A stretch of 64,000 nt of DNA, from NCBI RefSeq assembly GCF_041296385.1, contig NW_027183509.1, forward strand, positions 248,001 through 312,000, written 5' to 3'. Below the pieces are notes generated by a model. It worked only from the letters and a program-made list of their open reading frames with translations, made no database searches and had not been told where the DNA came from. The translations under genes were made by a program, and so were the position numbers. The first letter of the stretch is position 1, and the number at the start of each line of letters is the position of its first letter. Positions 20,489 through 33,138 of the stretch are shown here, in pieces. This DNA comes from Aphelocoma coerulescens. Lineage: Eukaryota > Chordata > Aves > Passeriformes > Corvidae.

Positions 20489-21640
20489 TCAGGTCTGGGT
20501 GCTTGCTTCCTGGCTTCCACTTGCAGAGTCACTGGCTGGTGTGGTGGCATCAGCAGGCTTTGATGCGAGGTATGGCTTCACGTTTTTTGCTGGAACCCAC
20601 TTGATTCCTTCACCTGTGGAAACACATGCAAACCCCTTCCCCCACATTATAAGATTGTATGGTCCTTCTATTTTTCCTGAGTCTAGATTTTTAATCAAAA
20701 CTGGGGGGCGCTCTTTCAGTTTTGCTTTTTTGTTGTTCAAAAAATGTCTATAAATGGGGGGATCAGGCTCTTCTGCAGAGCTATTCAAAAAATTGTAAAC
20801 ATACAAAGCCTTGTTCAACCTCCTTTGAGGTGTATCCTGGACTTCTCCCCCTCTCTGTTGATCTAAAATGCGTTTTAGGGTTTGATGTGTTCTTTTTAGG
20901 GTACTTTTTAGCAGTTGTTTAAGATACGGTGAGCAAATACCACTATCTCTTACAGCCCTTCTTAGTTCTTTAATTTCGTGAGTGGGGATGGGAACCCACG
21001 TTTTGGGACTGTCAGGCTGTTGGCTAGCTATCACAGGCTTAGCTAATAGACTTTCATCTTTACAGCTTTGGAGTCTTATTTCATGCCAATCTGTTAATTG
21101 AGAATAATCTGAGCACTTTGGAGGATTTTTTGATTCAGAAAGTAGCGCTAACAAACTCTCAGAACTCGTTTTCTCCTTATGGGTTGCAAGATCCCAGCCG
21201 CTCGCTGGCGGGACTCTGGGGCTCATTGCAAACAAATCTGGCTGCTTTTCAGGGTTTCCTGGTGTTAGATTTAAAGCATCAGCTCGGGCAGAGCGGCTCT
21301 CCGTCTTCCCTGCCACTGGAGCTGCACCACTGCCCTCCGTTCCCCCCCTGTTTGCGGCTTGTGAGGCGAGGCTGAGCTGCGCGGAGGGATGTTGCTGGGC
21401 GGCGGTAGCCGAGGGATACAGCTGTGCGGTGCCGGAGGGCCCCGGCGGGGGCGGCGATGGCACTGCCGATCTCCGCGGTGGCGGGCGAGGAGGCGGGGGG
21501 GCCGCGAGCAACCGGCTCCGCGGCAGCGGGCGAGGGGGTGCGGGTGGCTCTATTGAAGGCGAGGTGAAAGCCGTGGGGGGCGGTGGCGGAGCTAGTTCCG
21601 TGAGCAGTGCTGTGGTTGGAGAAGTGTGAGCGTGCGTGGG
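20489..21640 (-). pseudogene. Capsid/integrase fusion remnant (P2)
   Basis: Same fusion junction (about 20926) and same frame as in P1, behind the gag TAA at 21641-21643. Confidence 0.8.
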
Positions 21641-23023
21641 TTACGCCATCAGGTCAACGTGGCGGACTGTGATGGCCGCTGTCTGTGTGTCGGGGAGAGC
21701 GGGAGGTGGCAGGGCTGTCCCGTCGGCAGGAGACGATCCCGGGGCTGCGGGAGGCGGGAGGGCCGGCGTGGAGGCGGCGGGAGTATGTTGCGGTGGGGCC
21801 ATGGCGAACGGTGGGCCAGTCGGCGGCTGGACCGCGGCGTGCTGCCGCTGGGAGTTTGCAGGCTGGGCTGGTGTGGCTGCCGGCGCGGCGGTGCCAGGAG
21901 ACGGGGCTGGAGCAGCGGCAGGCACGGGAGAGGCAGCAGCCATCTGTGTAGGCGCTGCAGCGCCGGCACCAGGTGGCTGGCGGGGCTGGGGCGCTCCGTG
22001 TCCCACGGACGCGGACGGGACGTTGACCACCACCGGCGCCGTGTCGGTGGCGGCGAGGGGGACCTGGGGGGCTGGAAGAAGGGTCGCCGCCTGGCTTTGC
22101 GGGGGGCCGGCTATGATGGTGGCTACAGCCATAACAGGCGCGGCTAGGGGAGCGGTAGGACCCGTAGGTGGCTGGGGAGCAGCCGCTGGCCCCGCGGGGC
22201 TATCGGCGGGGGGCGGGGCCGCGAAGGCGCTGGCGGACGGGGTGGGAGGAGCGAGGGACGGGGCCGCGAAGACGCTGGAGCCGAGGGCGGGGACCGCGGG
22301 AGCCGGGGCAGCAGGGAGGAACGGGATGGGGGGGGCGGGGATGGGGGGAGCGGTGGAGGGGGTCGTAGGGTCCGGTGGGACAGGGGTGACGGCTGCCAGG
22401 ACAGCGGGGGCGGGGGGCGGGGCGGCACGAGTCAGTCGGACCGCGGCTACCGGAGCCGCGAGAGGCGGGACAGCAGGGACTAACGGGACCGTGGGGGTGG
22501 AGATGACGGGGGCGGTGGGGGGGGCGGTGGAGTCCGGTGGGGCAGGGGTGACCGGTGGGGCAGGGGTGACCGGTGCAGGGACCGCGGGGGGGTGGGGCGG
22601 GGCGGCACGAGACAGCTGGACCGCGGGTACCGGAGCCGTGAGGTCCGGCGGCGGGGCGGGGGCCGTGCCCGGTTGCAGGCTCGCGGCGGCAAGGGGCGGG
22701 CTCGCAGCAGGAGCGGGACCCGGCGAGGTGGCTGCTGCGGGCGGCGCCTTCGCAGCAAACAGCTCCACGAGCGCTCTGCAAGCCGGGACCAGCTCCGCGG
22801 CAGCCCAATCCCGGCGGGAGATATTATTAAAGAGTTTAACCCGAACTGTGTCCCAGAAGTCTCTTGTAAAGACGGCTGAACGGTCAGCATTTGGGAAATT
22901 AATCAGAGTCCATTCTAAGAGGTTTTTTAGCTCCTGTTTAGGTAATTGACTTGGACCGGAGCTTAGTAAGTACTTAAGTTGTTTATAGAGATGTCTGTCA
23001 TGGGCAGAGTGAGTTTGTCCCAT
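21641..23023 (-). CDS. gag: Truncated Gag with six-residue duplication (P2)
   Basis: 460 codons; ATG at 23023. Differs from the other copies by a perfect duplication of 18 bp (GGGGCAGGGGTGACCGGT on plus), giving VTPAPP twice near residues 152-163. The frame is kept and the terminal TAA is the same. Confidence 0.88.
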   Translation of the reverse strand: MGQTHSAHDRHLYKQLKYLLSSGPSQLPKQELKNLLEWTLINFPNADRSAVFTRDFWDTVRVKLFNNISRRDWAAAELVPACRALVELFAAKAPPAAATSPGPAPAASPPLAAASLQPGTAPAPPPDLTAPVPAVQLSRAAPPHPPAVPAPVTPAPPVTPAPPDSTAPPTAPVISTPTVPLVPAVPPLAAPVAAVRLTRAAPPPAPAVLAAVTPVPPDPTTPSTAPPIPAPPIPFLPAAPAPAVPALGSSVFAAPSLAPPTPSASAFAAPPPADSPAGPAAAPQPPTGPTAPLAAPVMAVATIIAGPPQSQAATLLPAPQVPLAATDTAPVVVNVPSASVGHGAPQPRQPPGAGAAAPTQMAAASPVPAAAPAPSPGTAAPAATPAQPANSQRQHAAVQPPTGPPFAMAPPQHTPAASTPALPPPAAPGSSPADGTALPPPALPDTQTAAITVRHVDLMA

Positions 23024-23643
23024 TATTGACCAGTATGATACTCACCTAGATGTCGCAGGGGGCAGGGTCCTTAATCAGAAGTCCGTCGTGGGGGGCTGGC
23101 CAGGCTCTCCACACGGCGCTCAGGACGCTGCTGTCGGGTCCCTCCTCAGAGCTCCGGTTTCAGGCGTCGCTTGGCAACGGCTTTCCGTGCTCGGGACCTC
23201 GCAGGTGTCTCCACTCAGAGCTCCAGCGCGGGCGGTGCTGAGCAATACCCGCCTGTGCTCGGGCGCGCGGCTGGATCCCTCCTAAGAGCTCCGGTCTGCA
23301 CTGCTTAGCAGCGTGTCCGTGCTCGAGGGGTACCACGGCAAACTTCCTCAAAGAGCTCCAGGTAACCGCTGCGCAGCAGTGGCCGTCTGTGCTCGAGGAC
23401 TGCCAGGCAATTTCCTCCCTCCGAGAGCTCCAGGTAATTGCTACGAAGTAACGGCTCCCCGTGCTCGAGGGCTGCCTCAGCAGAGTTATAGAGCTCCGGC
23501 TTTTACGCTGCGCAGCAACGGTATGCCGTGCTCACGACACGTTCCAGGTGGCTATAACTGGTCTTTTAGTTACCGTCCATGGCGAAGTCTCTCACAGGTG
23601 GAAGAAGCTGAATCAGGCCTTCACTCACGTTTGGGCGCCAGTT
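23024..23643 (-). other. 5' leader of P2
   Basis: Repeats at about 23149-23548, donor at 23040-23048, primer site at 23624-23640. One change (23512, CTGCGCAGC in place of CTGCACAGC) makes the last repeat match the fourth one (CTGCGCAGC) better. Confidence 0.8.
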
Positions 23644-24475
23644 TGTCGAAATTGATGGCGATGATGGTGATGAGGGTGTGGGTTCGGTCGGGCCCGGCTG
23701 GAGATGGACGGTGACGAGAGATCTCTATAAGCAGGTCTTTGGAGCATGCAGTTTATTGCAGAGGGCGTGGGTACAGGGGCACTGCTTAGAGCTGCCAGCT
23801 GCAGCTCCAAGCAGGCCCAAGGTGTAAGAGAGGGAGAGAGAGTGAGCGAGAGAGCTAGAGCAAGAGGCTGAGAGCTAAGAGTGTAAAGAGCAAGAGAGAC
23901 AAACTAAGAGGAGAGCTGAATTAAGAGGAAGAAGAAGAGCAAGAGAGTTACTAAGAGAGCTACTAAGAGGAGAAGAGCATTACTAAGAGAGCTACTAAGA
24001 GAGTTACTAAGAGCGTTACTAAGAGGAGAAGAGCATTACTAAGAGGAGAGGAGTTAAGAGAGCGAGGAGCTTGTTACAATACAATAAATCATCTTCTGTA
24101 GTGAATATTCTAATTCTCAGTAGCCAATCTAATACAAGGTACAAATCCTATAGCATTTACATACAGCCTATAAGAGTTCTTACATTACCATAGAGTGTTA
24201 CATTTTAACTTCTAAAAACTACTCTTTGGACCCCTTCTGCTGAGCTAGTAGGGTCTGCTCTGACCCTTGGACCTGTCTGCAAGCAGAGGGTATTGTTCAA
24301 TCAAGAGGGGATTACCTTCAGCCGGCTATACCATTGTTTTCCAGTTGTTCAGTAACTAAGACTCTATATCTCAAAGATGGCCTTCATTTCGATGTCGCTC
24401 ACAGTTTTCATATTCCCAGAATCTTTTGTTAGGCAATCATATTTATAAGGCTTTCCTGTTTCATCTTCCCCAACA
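23644..24475 (-). mobile_element. LTR L7: 5' LTR of P2
   Basis: Carries T at 23712 (GACGGTGACG), shared in this window only with L10. Confidence 0.93.
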
Positions 24476-26748
24476 ACAAAGGCTCTCCTGGGAGCCACGG
24501 GTCACAAAGCACCGTGGGCTCTGTGCAGCCCCGCTGTGTCACAATGGCCGCTGGCTTCCACGAGCCCCCGCAGTGTCCCAGTGGGCCCCGTGGCTTTAGG
24601 AGTGGGTGGCTGGGAGTTGGTGCCAGCGGCTGGGGGAGCAGCAGCAGGGACTGTGTGTGGACAGTGCCATGGCCACTTGTGTGGCCACTGGTGTCTCTGT
24701 GCCAGGCACAGCCGTGGTGTGTAACACCGGCTCTGGGTCCTTTGGCTGTGCAGGTGGCAGTCACGGCCTGGAGCAGGGCTGCTCCCGGGGGACAGCCTGG
24801 GGCAGGAGGCTGCTGGAGATTCATTCCCCACACTCCTTGTCATGAGGTGCTCAGAGTGATTGGAAAGGCTGTTGGCAGCAGGCAGTTCTCTGGGTTCAAG
24901 CTGTGGAGCTGTCAGCGGGAATGCAAAGGCCAAGCTGGTGAGCCTTTTGTCCTGGTGCCTTTAGTGTGTGAGCAGTCCCTGGTGCCGTTGTCTTTGGATC
25001 CTGAGTGTGGGAGAGGCAAGGCTTAGGATGGTGCGTAGAGCTGAGAAGGAAAGTGCCGAGAGCAGCGTGTGTGCTGCTGCTTTGAGGGGTGCAGTTGAAG
25101 TTGTAGGCAGCAAGAGCTTTCTCAGCTGGCCCTTTTGTGAGCTCTGCTTTTGCCAGATGACTTCCATCTTACCCTCTTACCATCTTAGCCTCTCATTTTT
25201 GCATATCCCAAACCCCCTTCCAAACATCCAGCAGCTGCTTGTAAAGAAGAAGTCCTAGAACAAAAAGCCAGTGCTGCCTTTCATAGCCCCTTTGCTGTCT
25301 ATGAAGTAGAGGAAAGAAGCTAGTGAGACGCACTTTCTTTCTCAACTCCATAGAGCGCATCCTTCTCTCAAGGTGGCAGAGTCCTTGGCGGAAGTGAAGC
25401 ATCTGCAGCTGCAGTTCAGACTGAGAGATGTGCCAGGACAGGAAACATTTGCTGACCTTCCCTGTTCCCTGTGCAACATGATTCTCGCATCCCAGTCACT
25501 TTCACACACCTTCGGTATCCCTGAGTCCAAGCAGCTAAAGCTCACAGAGACAGAAGTGTCAGGAAGGAAAACGTTCCAAAAGCACCCCCTTCTCTTATCA
25601 GCATATAAATTGTGCACAACAGGCTGCGGCACCGAACCTTCCTTCTCAGATAGACATGCCATCACACTTTTCACTCTTGCAGCTCGGTTGAAAAGCTCCA
25701 GCAGCTGCTCCCGCAATAGCAAAAGGTTCTAGAAGTGAAAGCCAGTTTGGGGCTGCACCTTCTCCTTGCCGCATGTAAGCCACACCAAACTCCCTGATGC
25801 ACTCTGTCCTCCCCTTCTCAAAGGAGTAGACGGTGGCATCAGGACACACCTGTGTCCCAGCAGCTGGGTGCCCAGCCGGGAGCAGGAGCAGGGCTGGGGC
25901 TGCTCCCAAAGTTGCCCCGCCCCAATGCCAGAGCCGGACATATGCTGAGGGGGGGCTGGATCAGGCTTTATTGTCCAGCTGCATGCCAGGAGTGAGCACA
26001 AAATCTACCTGCATTCTCTGCAGCATGCCATCCTGGAGCAGAGCCATTGCCAAAGGAAGCCGTGAGCCCGTGCCAAGCCAGTGCCGGAGTGGGATCCTAG
26101 CAGCACCTGTGGAAGCCGGGAGAGAGGAGCCCACCTGGAGCAGGTTCGTGCAGGATTAATCATCCCGTGGCTTCCCACCAGGGTCCTGTTGCTTCCAAAA
26201 GGCCCCACAGCGTCACTGTGGCCCCTCGGTTCCACCAGGTTCCATAGCGTCACTGTGGTGCCCAGGGTTCCGTCAGCTTCGCCAGCATCCCCACGGTCTG
26301 CAGAGCTCCCCGAGCTTCTGTGGTGTCACAGTGGAGGCAGGGTTGCATCAGGTTCCATAGCATCAGCACGGTCTCCAGGGCTCCCAGAGGTTCTGTGGTG
26401 TCACAGTGGAGGCAGGGTTGCATCAGGTTCCATAGCATCACCACAGTCTCCAGGGCTCCCTGAGCTTCTGTGGTGTCACAGTGGAGGCAGGGTTGCATCA
26501 GGTTCCATAGCATCAGCACGGTCTCCAGGGCTCCCAGAGGTTCTGTGGTGTCACAGAGGAGGCAGGGTTGCATCAGGTTCCATAGCATCAGCACGGTCTC
26601 CAGGGCTCCAAGAGCTTCTGTGGTGTCACAGAGGAGGCAGGGTTGCATCAGGTTCAATAGCATCAGCACGGTCTCCAGGGCTCCCCTGAGCTTCTGTGGT
26701 GGTGTCACAGAGGAGCCAGGCTTCCTTGTAGTTCCCCAGCATCACAAA
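24476..26748. repeat. Satellite unit U5
   Basis: Has C at 25576 (ACGTTCCAAAAG), otherwise seen only in LTR-free U11 and U12. Minisatellite 26316-26691, five copies. Confidence 0.92.
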
Positions 26749-27580
26749 TGTCGAAATTGATGGCGATGATGGTGATGAGGGTGTGGGTTCGGTCGGGCCC
26801 GGCTGGAGATGGACGGCGACGAGAGATCTCTATAAGCAGGTCTTTGGAGCATGCAGTTTATTGCAGAGGGCGTGGGTACAGGGGCACTGCTTAGAGCTGC
26901 CAGCTGCAGCTCCAAGCAGGCCCAAGGTGTAAGAGAGGGAGAGAGAGTGAGCGAGAGAGCTAGAGCAAGAGGCTGAGAGCTAAGAGTGTAAAGAGCAAGA
27001 GAGACAAACTAAGAGGAGAGCTGAATTAAGAGGAAGAAGAAGAGCAAGAGAGTTACTAAGAGAGCTACTAAGAGGAGAAGAGCATTACTAAGAGAGCTAC
27101 TAAGAGAGTTACTAAGAGCGTTACTAAGAGGAGAAGAGCATTACTAAGAGGAGAGGAGTTAAGAGAGCGAGGAGCTTGTTACAATACAATAAATCATCTT
27201 CTGTAGTGAATATTCTAATTCTCAGTAGCCAATCTAATACAAGGTACAAATCCTATAGCATTTACATACAGCCTATAAGAGTTCTTACATTACCATAGAG
27301 TGTTACATTTTAACTTCTAAAAACTACTCTTTGGACCCCTTCTGCTGAGCTAGTAGGGTCTGCTCTGACCCTTGGACCTGTCTGCAAGCAGAGGGTATTG
27401 TTCAATCAAGAGGGGATTACCTTCAGCCGGCTATACCATTGTTTTCCAGTTGTTCAGTAACTAAGACTCTATATCTCAAAGATGGCCTTCATTTCGATGT
27501 CGCTCACAGTTTTCATATTCCCAGAATCTTTTGTTAGGCAATCATATTTATAAGGCTTTCCTGTTTCATCTTCCCCAACA
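26749..27580 (-). mobile_element. Solo LTR L8
   Basis: Solo LTR of HOR copy 3 with ACAAA on both sides (26744-26748 and 27581-27585). Confidence 0.93.
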
Positions 27581-29853
27581 ACAAAGGCTCTCCTGGGAGC
27601 CACGGGTCACAAAGCACCGTGGGCTCTGTGCAGCCCCGCTGTGTCACAATGGCCGCTGGCTTCCACGAGCCCCCGCAGTGTCCCAGTGGGCCCCGTGGCT
27701 TTAGGAGTGGGTGGCTGGGAGTTGGTGCCAGCGGCTGGGGGAGCAGCAGCAGGGACTGTGTGTGGACAGTGCCATGGCCACTTGTGTGGCCACTGGTGTC
27801 TCTGTGCCAGGCACAGCCGTGGTGTGTAACACCGGCTCTGGGTCCTTTGGCTGTGCAGGTGGCAGTCACGGCCTGGAGCAGGGCTGCTCCCGGGGGACAG
27901 CCTGGGGCAGGAGGCTGCTGGAGATTCATTCCCCACACTCCTTGTCATGAGGTGCTCAGAGTGATTGGAAAGGCTGTTGGCAGCAGGCAGTTCTCTGGGT
28001 TCAAGCTGTGGAGCTGTCAGCGGGAATGCAAAGGCCAAGCTGGTGAGCCTTTTGTCCTGGTGCCTTTAGTGTGTGAGCAGTCCCTGGTGCCGTTGTCTTT
28101 GGATCCTGAGTGTGGGAGAGGCAAGGCTTAGGATGGTGCGTAGAGCTGAGAAGGAAAGTGCCGAGAGCAGCGTGTGTGCTGCTGCTTTGAGGGGTGCAGT
28201 TGAAGTTGTAGGCAGCAAGAGCTTTCTCAGCTGGCCCTTTTGTGAGCTCTGCTTTTGCCAGATGACTTCCATCTTACCCTCTTACCATCTTAGCCTCTCA
28301 TTTTTGCATATCCCAAACCCCCTTCCAAACATCCAGCAGCTGCTTGTAAAGAAGAAGTCCTAGAACAAAAAGCCAGTGCTGCCTTTCATAGCCCCTTTGC
28401 TGTCTATGAAGTAGAGGAAAGAAGCTAGTGAGACGCACTTTCTTTCTCAACTCCATAGAGCGCATCCTTCTCTCAAGGTGGCAGAGTCCTTGGCGGAAGT
28501 GAAGCATCTGCAGCTGCAGTTCAGACTGAGAGATGTGCCAGGACAGGAAACATTTGCTGACCTTCCCTGTTCCCTGTGCAACATGATTCTCGCATCCCAG
28601 TCACTTTCACACACCTTCGGTATCCCTGAGTCCAAGCAGCTAAAGCTCACAGAGACAGAAGTGTCAGGAAGGAAAACGTTGCAAAAGCACCCCCTTCTCT
28701 TATCAGCATATAAATTGTGCACAACAGGCTGCGGCACCGAACCTTCCTTCTCAGATAGACATGCCATCACACTTTTCACTCTTGCAGCTCGGTTGAAAAG
28801 CTCCAGCAGCTGCTCCCGCAATAGCAAAAGGTTCTAGAAGTGAAAGCCAGTTTGGGGCTGCACCTTCTCCTTGCCGCATGTAAGCCACACCAAACTCCCT
28901 GATGCACTCTGTCCTCCCCTTCTCAAAGGAGTAGACGGTGGCATCAGGACACACCTGTGTCCCAGCAGCTGGGTGCCCAGCCGGGAGCAGGAGCAGGGCT
29001 GGGGCTGCTCCCAAAGTTGCCCCGCCCCAATGCCAGAGCCGGACATATGCTGAGGGGGGGCTGGATCAGGCTTTATTGTCCAGCTGCATGCCAGGAGTGA
29101 GCACAAAATCTACCTGCATTCTCTGCAGCATGCCATCCTGGAGCAGAGCCATTGCCAAAGGAAGCCGTGAGCCCGTGCCAAGCCAGTGCCGGAGTGGGAT
29201 CCTAGCAGCACCTGTGGAAGCCGGGAGAGAGGAGCCCACCTGGAGCAGGTTCGTGCAGGATTAATCATCCCGTGGCTTCCCACCAGGGTCCTGTTGCTTC
29301 CAAAAGGCCCCACAGCGTCACTGTGGCCCCTCGGTTCCACCAGGTTCCATAGCGTCACTGTGGTGCCCAGGGTTCCGTCAGCTTCGCCAGCATCCCCACG
29401 GTCTGCAGAGCTCCCCGAGCTTCTGTGGTGTCACAGTGGAGGCAGGGTTGCATCAGGTTCCATAGCATCAGCACGGTCTCCAGGGCTCCCAGAGGTTCTG
29501 TGGTGTCACAGTGGAGGCAGGGTTGCATCAGGTTCCATAGCATCACCACAGTCTCCAGGGCTCCCTGAGCTTCTGTGGTGTCACAGTGGAGGCAGGGTTG
29601 CATCAGGTTCCATAGCATCAGCACGGTCTCCAGGGCTCCCAGAGGTTCTGTGGTGTCACAGAGGAGGCAGGGTTGCATCAGGTTCCATAGCATCAGCACG
29701 GTCTCCAGGGCTCCAAGAGCTTCTGTGGTGTCACAGAGGAGGCAGGGTTGCATCAGGTTCAATAGCATCAGCACGGTCTCCAGGGCTCCCCTGAGCTTCT
29801 GTGGTGGTGTCACAGAGGAGCCAGGCTTCCTTGTAGTTCCCCAGCATCACAAA
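27581..29853. repeat. Satellite unit U6
   Basis: LTR-bearing type at all diagnostic sites. Minisatellite 29421-29796, five copies. Confidence 0.92.
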
Positions 29854-30685
29854 TGTCGAAATTGATGGCGATGATGGTGATGAGGGTGTGGGTTCGGTCG
29901 GGCCCGGCTGGAGATGGACGGCGACGAGAGATCTCTATAAGCAGGTCTTTGGAGCATGCAGTTTATTGCAGAGGGCGTGGGTACAGGGGCACTGCTTAGA
30001 GCTGCCAGCTGCAGCTCCAAGCAGGCCCAAGGTGTAAGAGAGGGAGAGAGAGTGAGCGAGAGAGCTAGAGCAAGAGGCTGAGAGCTAAGAGTGTAAAGAG
30101 CAAGAGAGACAAACTAAGAGGAGAGCTGAATTAAGAGGAAGAAGAAGAGCAAGAGAGTTACTAAGAGAGCTACTAAGAGGAGAAGAGCATTACTAAGAGA
30201 GCTACTAAGAGAGTTACTAAGAGCGTTACTAAGAGGAGAAGAGCATTACTAAGAGGAGAGGAGTTAAGAGAGCGAGGAGCTTGTTACAATACAATAAATC
30301 ATCTTCTGTAGTGAATATTCTAATTCTCAGTAGCCAATCTAATACAAGGTACAAATCCTATAGCATTTACATACAGCCTATAAGAGTTCTTACATTACCA
30401 TAGAGTGTTACATTTTAACTTCTAAAAACTACTCTTTGGACCCCTTCTGCTGAGCTAGTAGGGTCTGCTCTGACCCTTGGACCTGTCTGCAAGCAGAGGG
30501 TATTGTTCAATCAAGAGGGGATTACCTTCAGCCGGCTATACCATTGTTTTCCAGTTGTTCAGTAACTAAGACTCTATATCTCAAAGATGGCCTTCATTTC
30601 GATGTCGCTCACAGTTTTCATATTCCCAGAATCTTTTGTTAGGCAATCATATTTATAAGGCTTTCCTGTTTCATCTTCCCCAACA
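29854..30685 (-). mobile_element. LTR L9: 3' LTR of P3
   Basis: Has C at the C/T site; its partner L10 has T. Confidence 0.93.
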
Positions 30686-31932
30686 TCTCCCCCGTTCTGA
30701 TGAACAACTAAGATATTAGATACAGTCCTACTCGTTATTTTTTGCACACACTGAAGCATACAAGGTACTGCTACTAAAACTATAATTATTACTACTAGAA
30801 TAATCAAGCCTATTTTACAGAGTTCCCTTAGCCAAGGTGCAAAGCTCCAATCATCAAACAAACTGTCCAGCCAAGACGGGTCATCTGTTCTAATTTGGTT
30901 AGCTAGATCCTTTAGGTTTTGTAGCTGTTTGTGAATGGAAACAGAATGATCGGATAAGTTCATACAGCATAATCCTTCAAAATCTTCACAGCCGTGCCCA
31001 TGTGCTAATAAAAGATAATCAACGGCAGCTCTATTTTGTAAAGTGGCATGTCTGACTGCCTCTTCATCGGTTAACAGATCACTGATCATAGTAGAGGTGG
31101 CATTTACCTCCTTGCTGAGCCAACATCCCAACTTGTTTAACTGTTTTAAAGCAATTGAGGAGCTTAACTGAGGTAGAAAAATGCTTGCAACAATTGATTT
31201 TCCAGAGTTCCAAGGGTGGAAGTCACTATCACAGTCACTATCGTACTGATGTCCCCAGGAAGATCTGATCTTTCTGCTTTTCTTTTTGATTACCTCTTTG
31301 ACACTGGGAGCAATAATTGTAAGTTGTCCCAGAGCACAAGGGCCACCATCTATTTTTGAAGGTATACCTTGCCAGGCCCTGTCTCCACAGATGAGCCAAA
31401 TTCCTCTGGGGAATCGAATAGGAAGTTTGCTAAAACGATCTGCATGAGGTTCGTCATATATAAGAAGCTTAACTTGACTACACCAAGAAGTTACATTGCT
31501 ATAAGCTGGGTGATATGGGGTAACATTTAAATGGGGACCGTTTTCTCCTTGAAAGTGAAAGAAATAGCAGGTATCCATAGTTAACGAACCTAGGATTTCT
31601 AGCTCTTGAAGGTCAGATTTATCAATTTTAGAATTATCAATATAAGTTTGGTGTCTATGGCTGGGAGTTGGAGATACATGATGATCGTCATATGGCCAAT
31701 ACTTATCAAGAGTAATATTATCAAAACCTTCTGGAAGAGGTACTCCAACTAAACAGGTTGAAAAAGGTTTGTCAGGGCTTGTGTCAGATAGACAGATGGT
31801 ATCGGAGCCTGCGGATTTGGCTAAAGCAACCCAGACATTTGTCTTTGGTTGATTCACAGGTAAAGCTTCACTACAAAAACTAAAACAAAAGAATAAAAGC
31901 AACATGCACGCGCGCAAATGAGAAAACTCCAT
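30574..31932 (-). CDS. env: Envelope glycoprotein (P3)
   Basis: 452 residues from the ATG at 31932, predicted protein identical to P1 and P2. Confidence 0.93.
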   Translation of the reverse strand: MEFSHLRACMLLLFFCFSFCSEALPVNQPKTNVWVALAKSAGSDTICLSDTSPDKPFSTCLVGVPLPEGFDNITLDKYWPYDDHHVSPTPSHRHQTYIDNSKIDKSDLQELEILGSLTMDTCYFFHFQGENGPHLNVTPYHPAYSNVTSWCSQVKLLIYDEPHADRFSKLPIRFPRGIWLICGDRAWQGIPSKIDGGPCALGQLTIIAPSVKEVIKKKSRKIRSSWGHQYDSDCDSDFHPWNSGKSIVASIFLPQLSSSIALKQLNKLGCWLSKEVNATSTMISDLLTDEEAVRHATLQNRAAVDYLLLAHGHGCEDFEGLCCMNLSDHSVSIHKQLQNLKDLANQIRTDDPSWLDSLFDDWSFAPWLRELCKIGLIILVVIIIVLVAVPCMLQCVQKITSRTVSNILVVHQNGGDVGEDETGKPYKYDCLTKDSGNMKTVSDIEMKAIFEI

Positions 31933-31986
31933 TCTTTTCTTGAGCTGTTTTTGGCAGATCACTTTCTTCTGGTGATTCTGCGCAGT

Positions 31987-33138
31987 TCAGGTCTGGGTGC
32001 TTGCTTCCTGGCTTCCACTTGCAGAGTCACTGGCTGGTGTGGTGGCATCAGCAGGCTTTGATGCGAGGTATGGCTTCACGTTTTTTGCTGGAACCCACTT
32101 GATTCCTTCACCTGTGGAAACACATGCAAACCCCTTCCCCCACATTATAAGATTGTATGGTCCTTCTATTTTTCCTGAGTCTAGATTTTTAATCAAAACT
32201 GGGGGGCGCTCTTTCAGTTTTGCTTTTTTGTTGTTCAAAAAATGTCTATAAATGGGGGGATCAGGCTCTTCTGCAGAGCTATTCAAAAAATTGTAAACAT
32301 ACAAAGCCTTGTTCAACCTCCTTTGAGGTGTATCCTGGACTTCTCCCCCTCTCTGTTGATCTAAAATGCGTTTTAGGGTTTGATGTGTTCTTTTTAGGGT
32401 ACTTTTTAGCAGTTGTTTAAGATACGGTGAGCAAATACCACTATCTCTTACAGCCCTTCTTAGTTCTTTAATTTCGTGAGTGGGGATGGGAACCCACGTT
32501 TTGGGACTGTCAGGCTGTTGGCTAGCTATCACAGGCTTAGCTAATAGACTTTCATCTTTACAGCTTTGGAGTCTTATTTCATGCCAATCTGTTAATTGAG
32601 AATAATCTGAGCACTTTGGAGGATTTTTTGATTCAGAAAGTAGCGCTAACAAACTCTCAGAACTCGTTTTCTCCTTATGGGTTGCAAGATCCCAGCCGCT
32701 CGCTGGCGGGACTCTGGGGCTCATTGCAAACAAATCTGGCTGCTTTTCAGGGTTTCCTGGTGTTAGATTTAAAGCATCAGCTCGGGCAGAGCGGCTCTCC
32801 GTCTTCCCTGCCACTGGAGCTGCACCACTGCCCTCCGTTCCCCCCCTGTTTGCGGCTTGTGAGGCGAGGCTGAGCTGCGCGGAGGGATGTTGCTGGGCGG
32901 CGGTAGCCGAGGGATACAGCTGTGCGGTGCCGGAGGGCCCCGGCGGGGGCGGCGATGGCACTGCCGATCTCCGCGGTGGCGGGCGAGGAGGCGGGGGGGC
33001 CGCGAGCAACCGGCTCCGCGGCAGCGGGCGAGGGGGTGCGGGTGGCTCTATTGAAGGCGAGGTGAAAGCCGTGGGGGGCGGTGGCGGAGCTAGTTCCGTG
33101 AGCAGTGCTGTGGTTGGAGAAGTGTGAGCGTGCGTGGG
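31987..33138 (-). pseudogene. Capsid/integrase fusion remnant (P3)
   Basis: Open frame after the gag TAA (33139-33141); junction at about 32424. Predicted residues match P1. Confidence 0.8.

Larger units (their letters stand above)
12146..23643. repeat. Higher-order repeat copy 2 (11,498 bp)
   Basis: 18 bp longer than copy 1, entirely because of the duplication in gag of P2. Confidence 0.93.
18356..24475 (-). mobile_element. Provirus P2
   Basis: 6,120 bp, the same structure and deletion as P1. Its own differences are an 18-bp tandem duplication in gag (about 22538-22575), A to G in the leader (23512) and T in place of C in its 5' LTR (23712). Confidence 0.92.
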
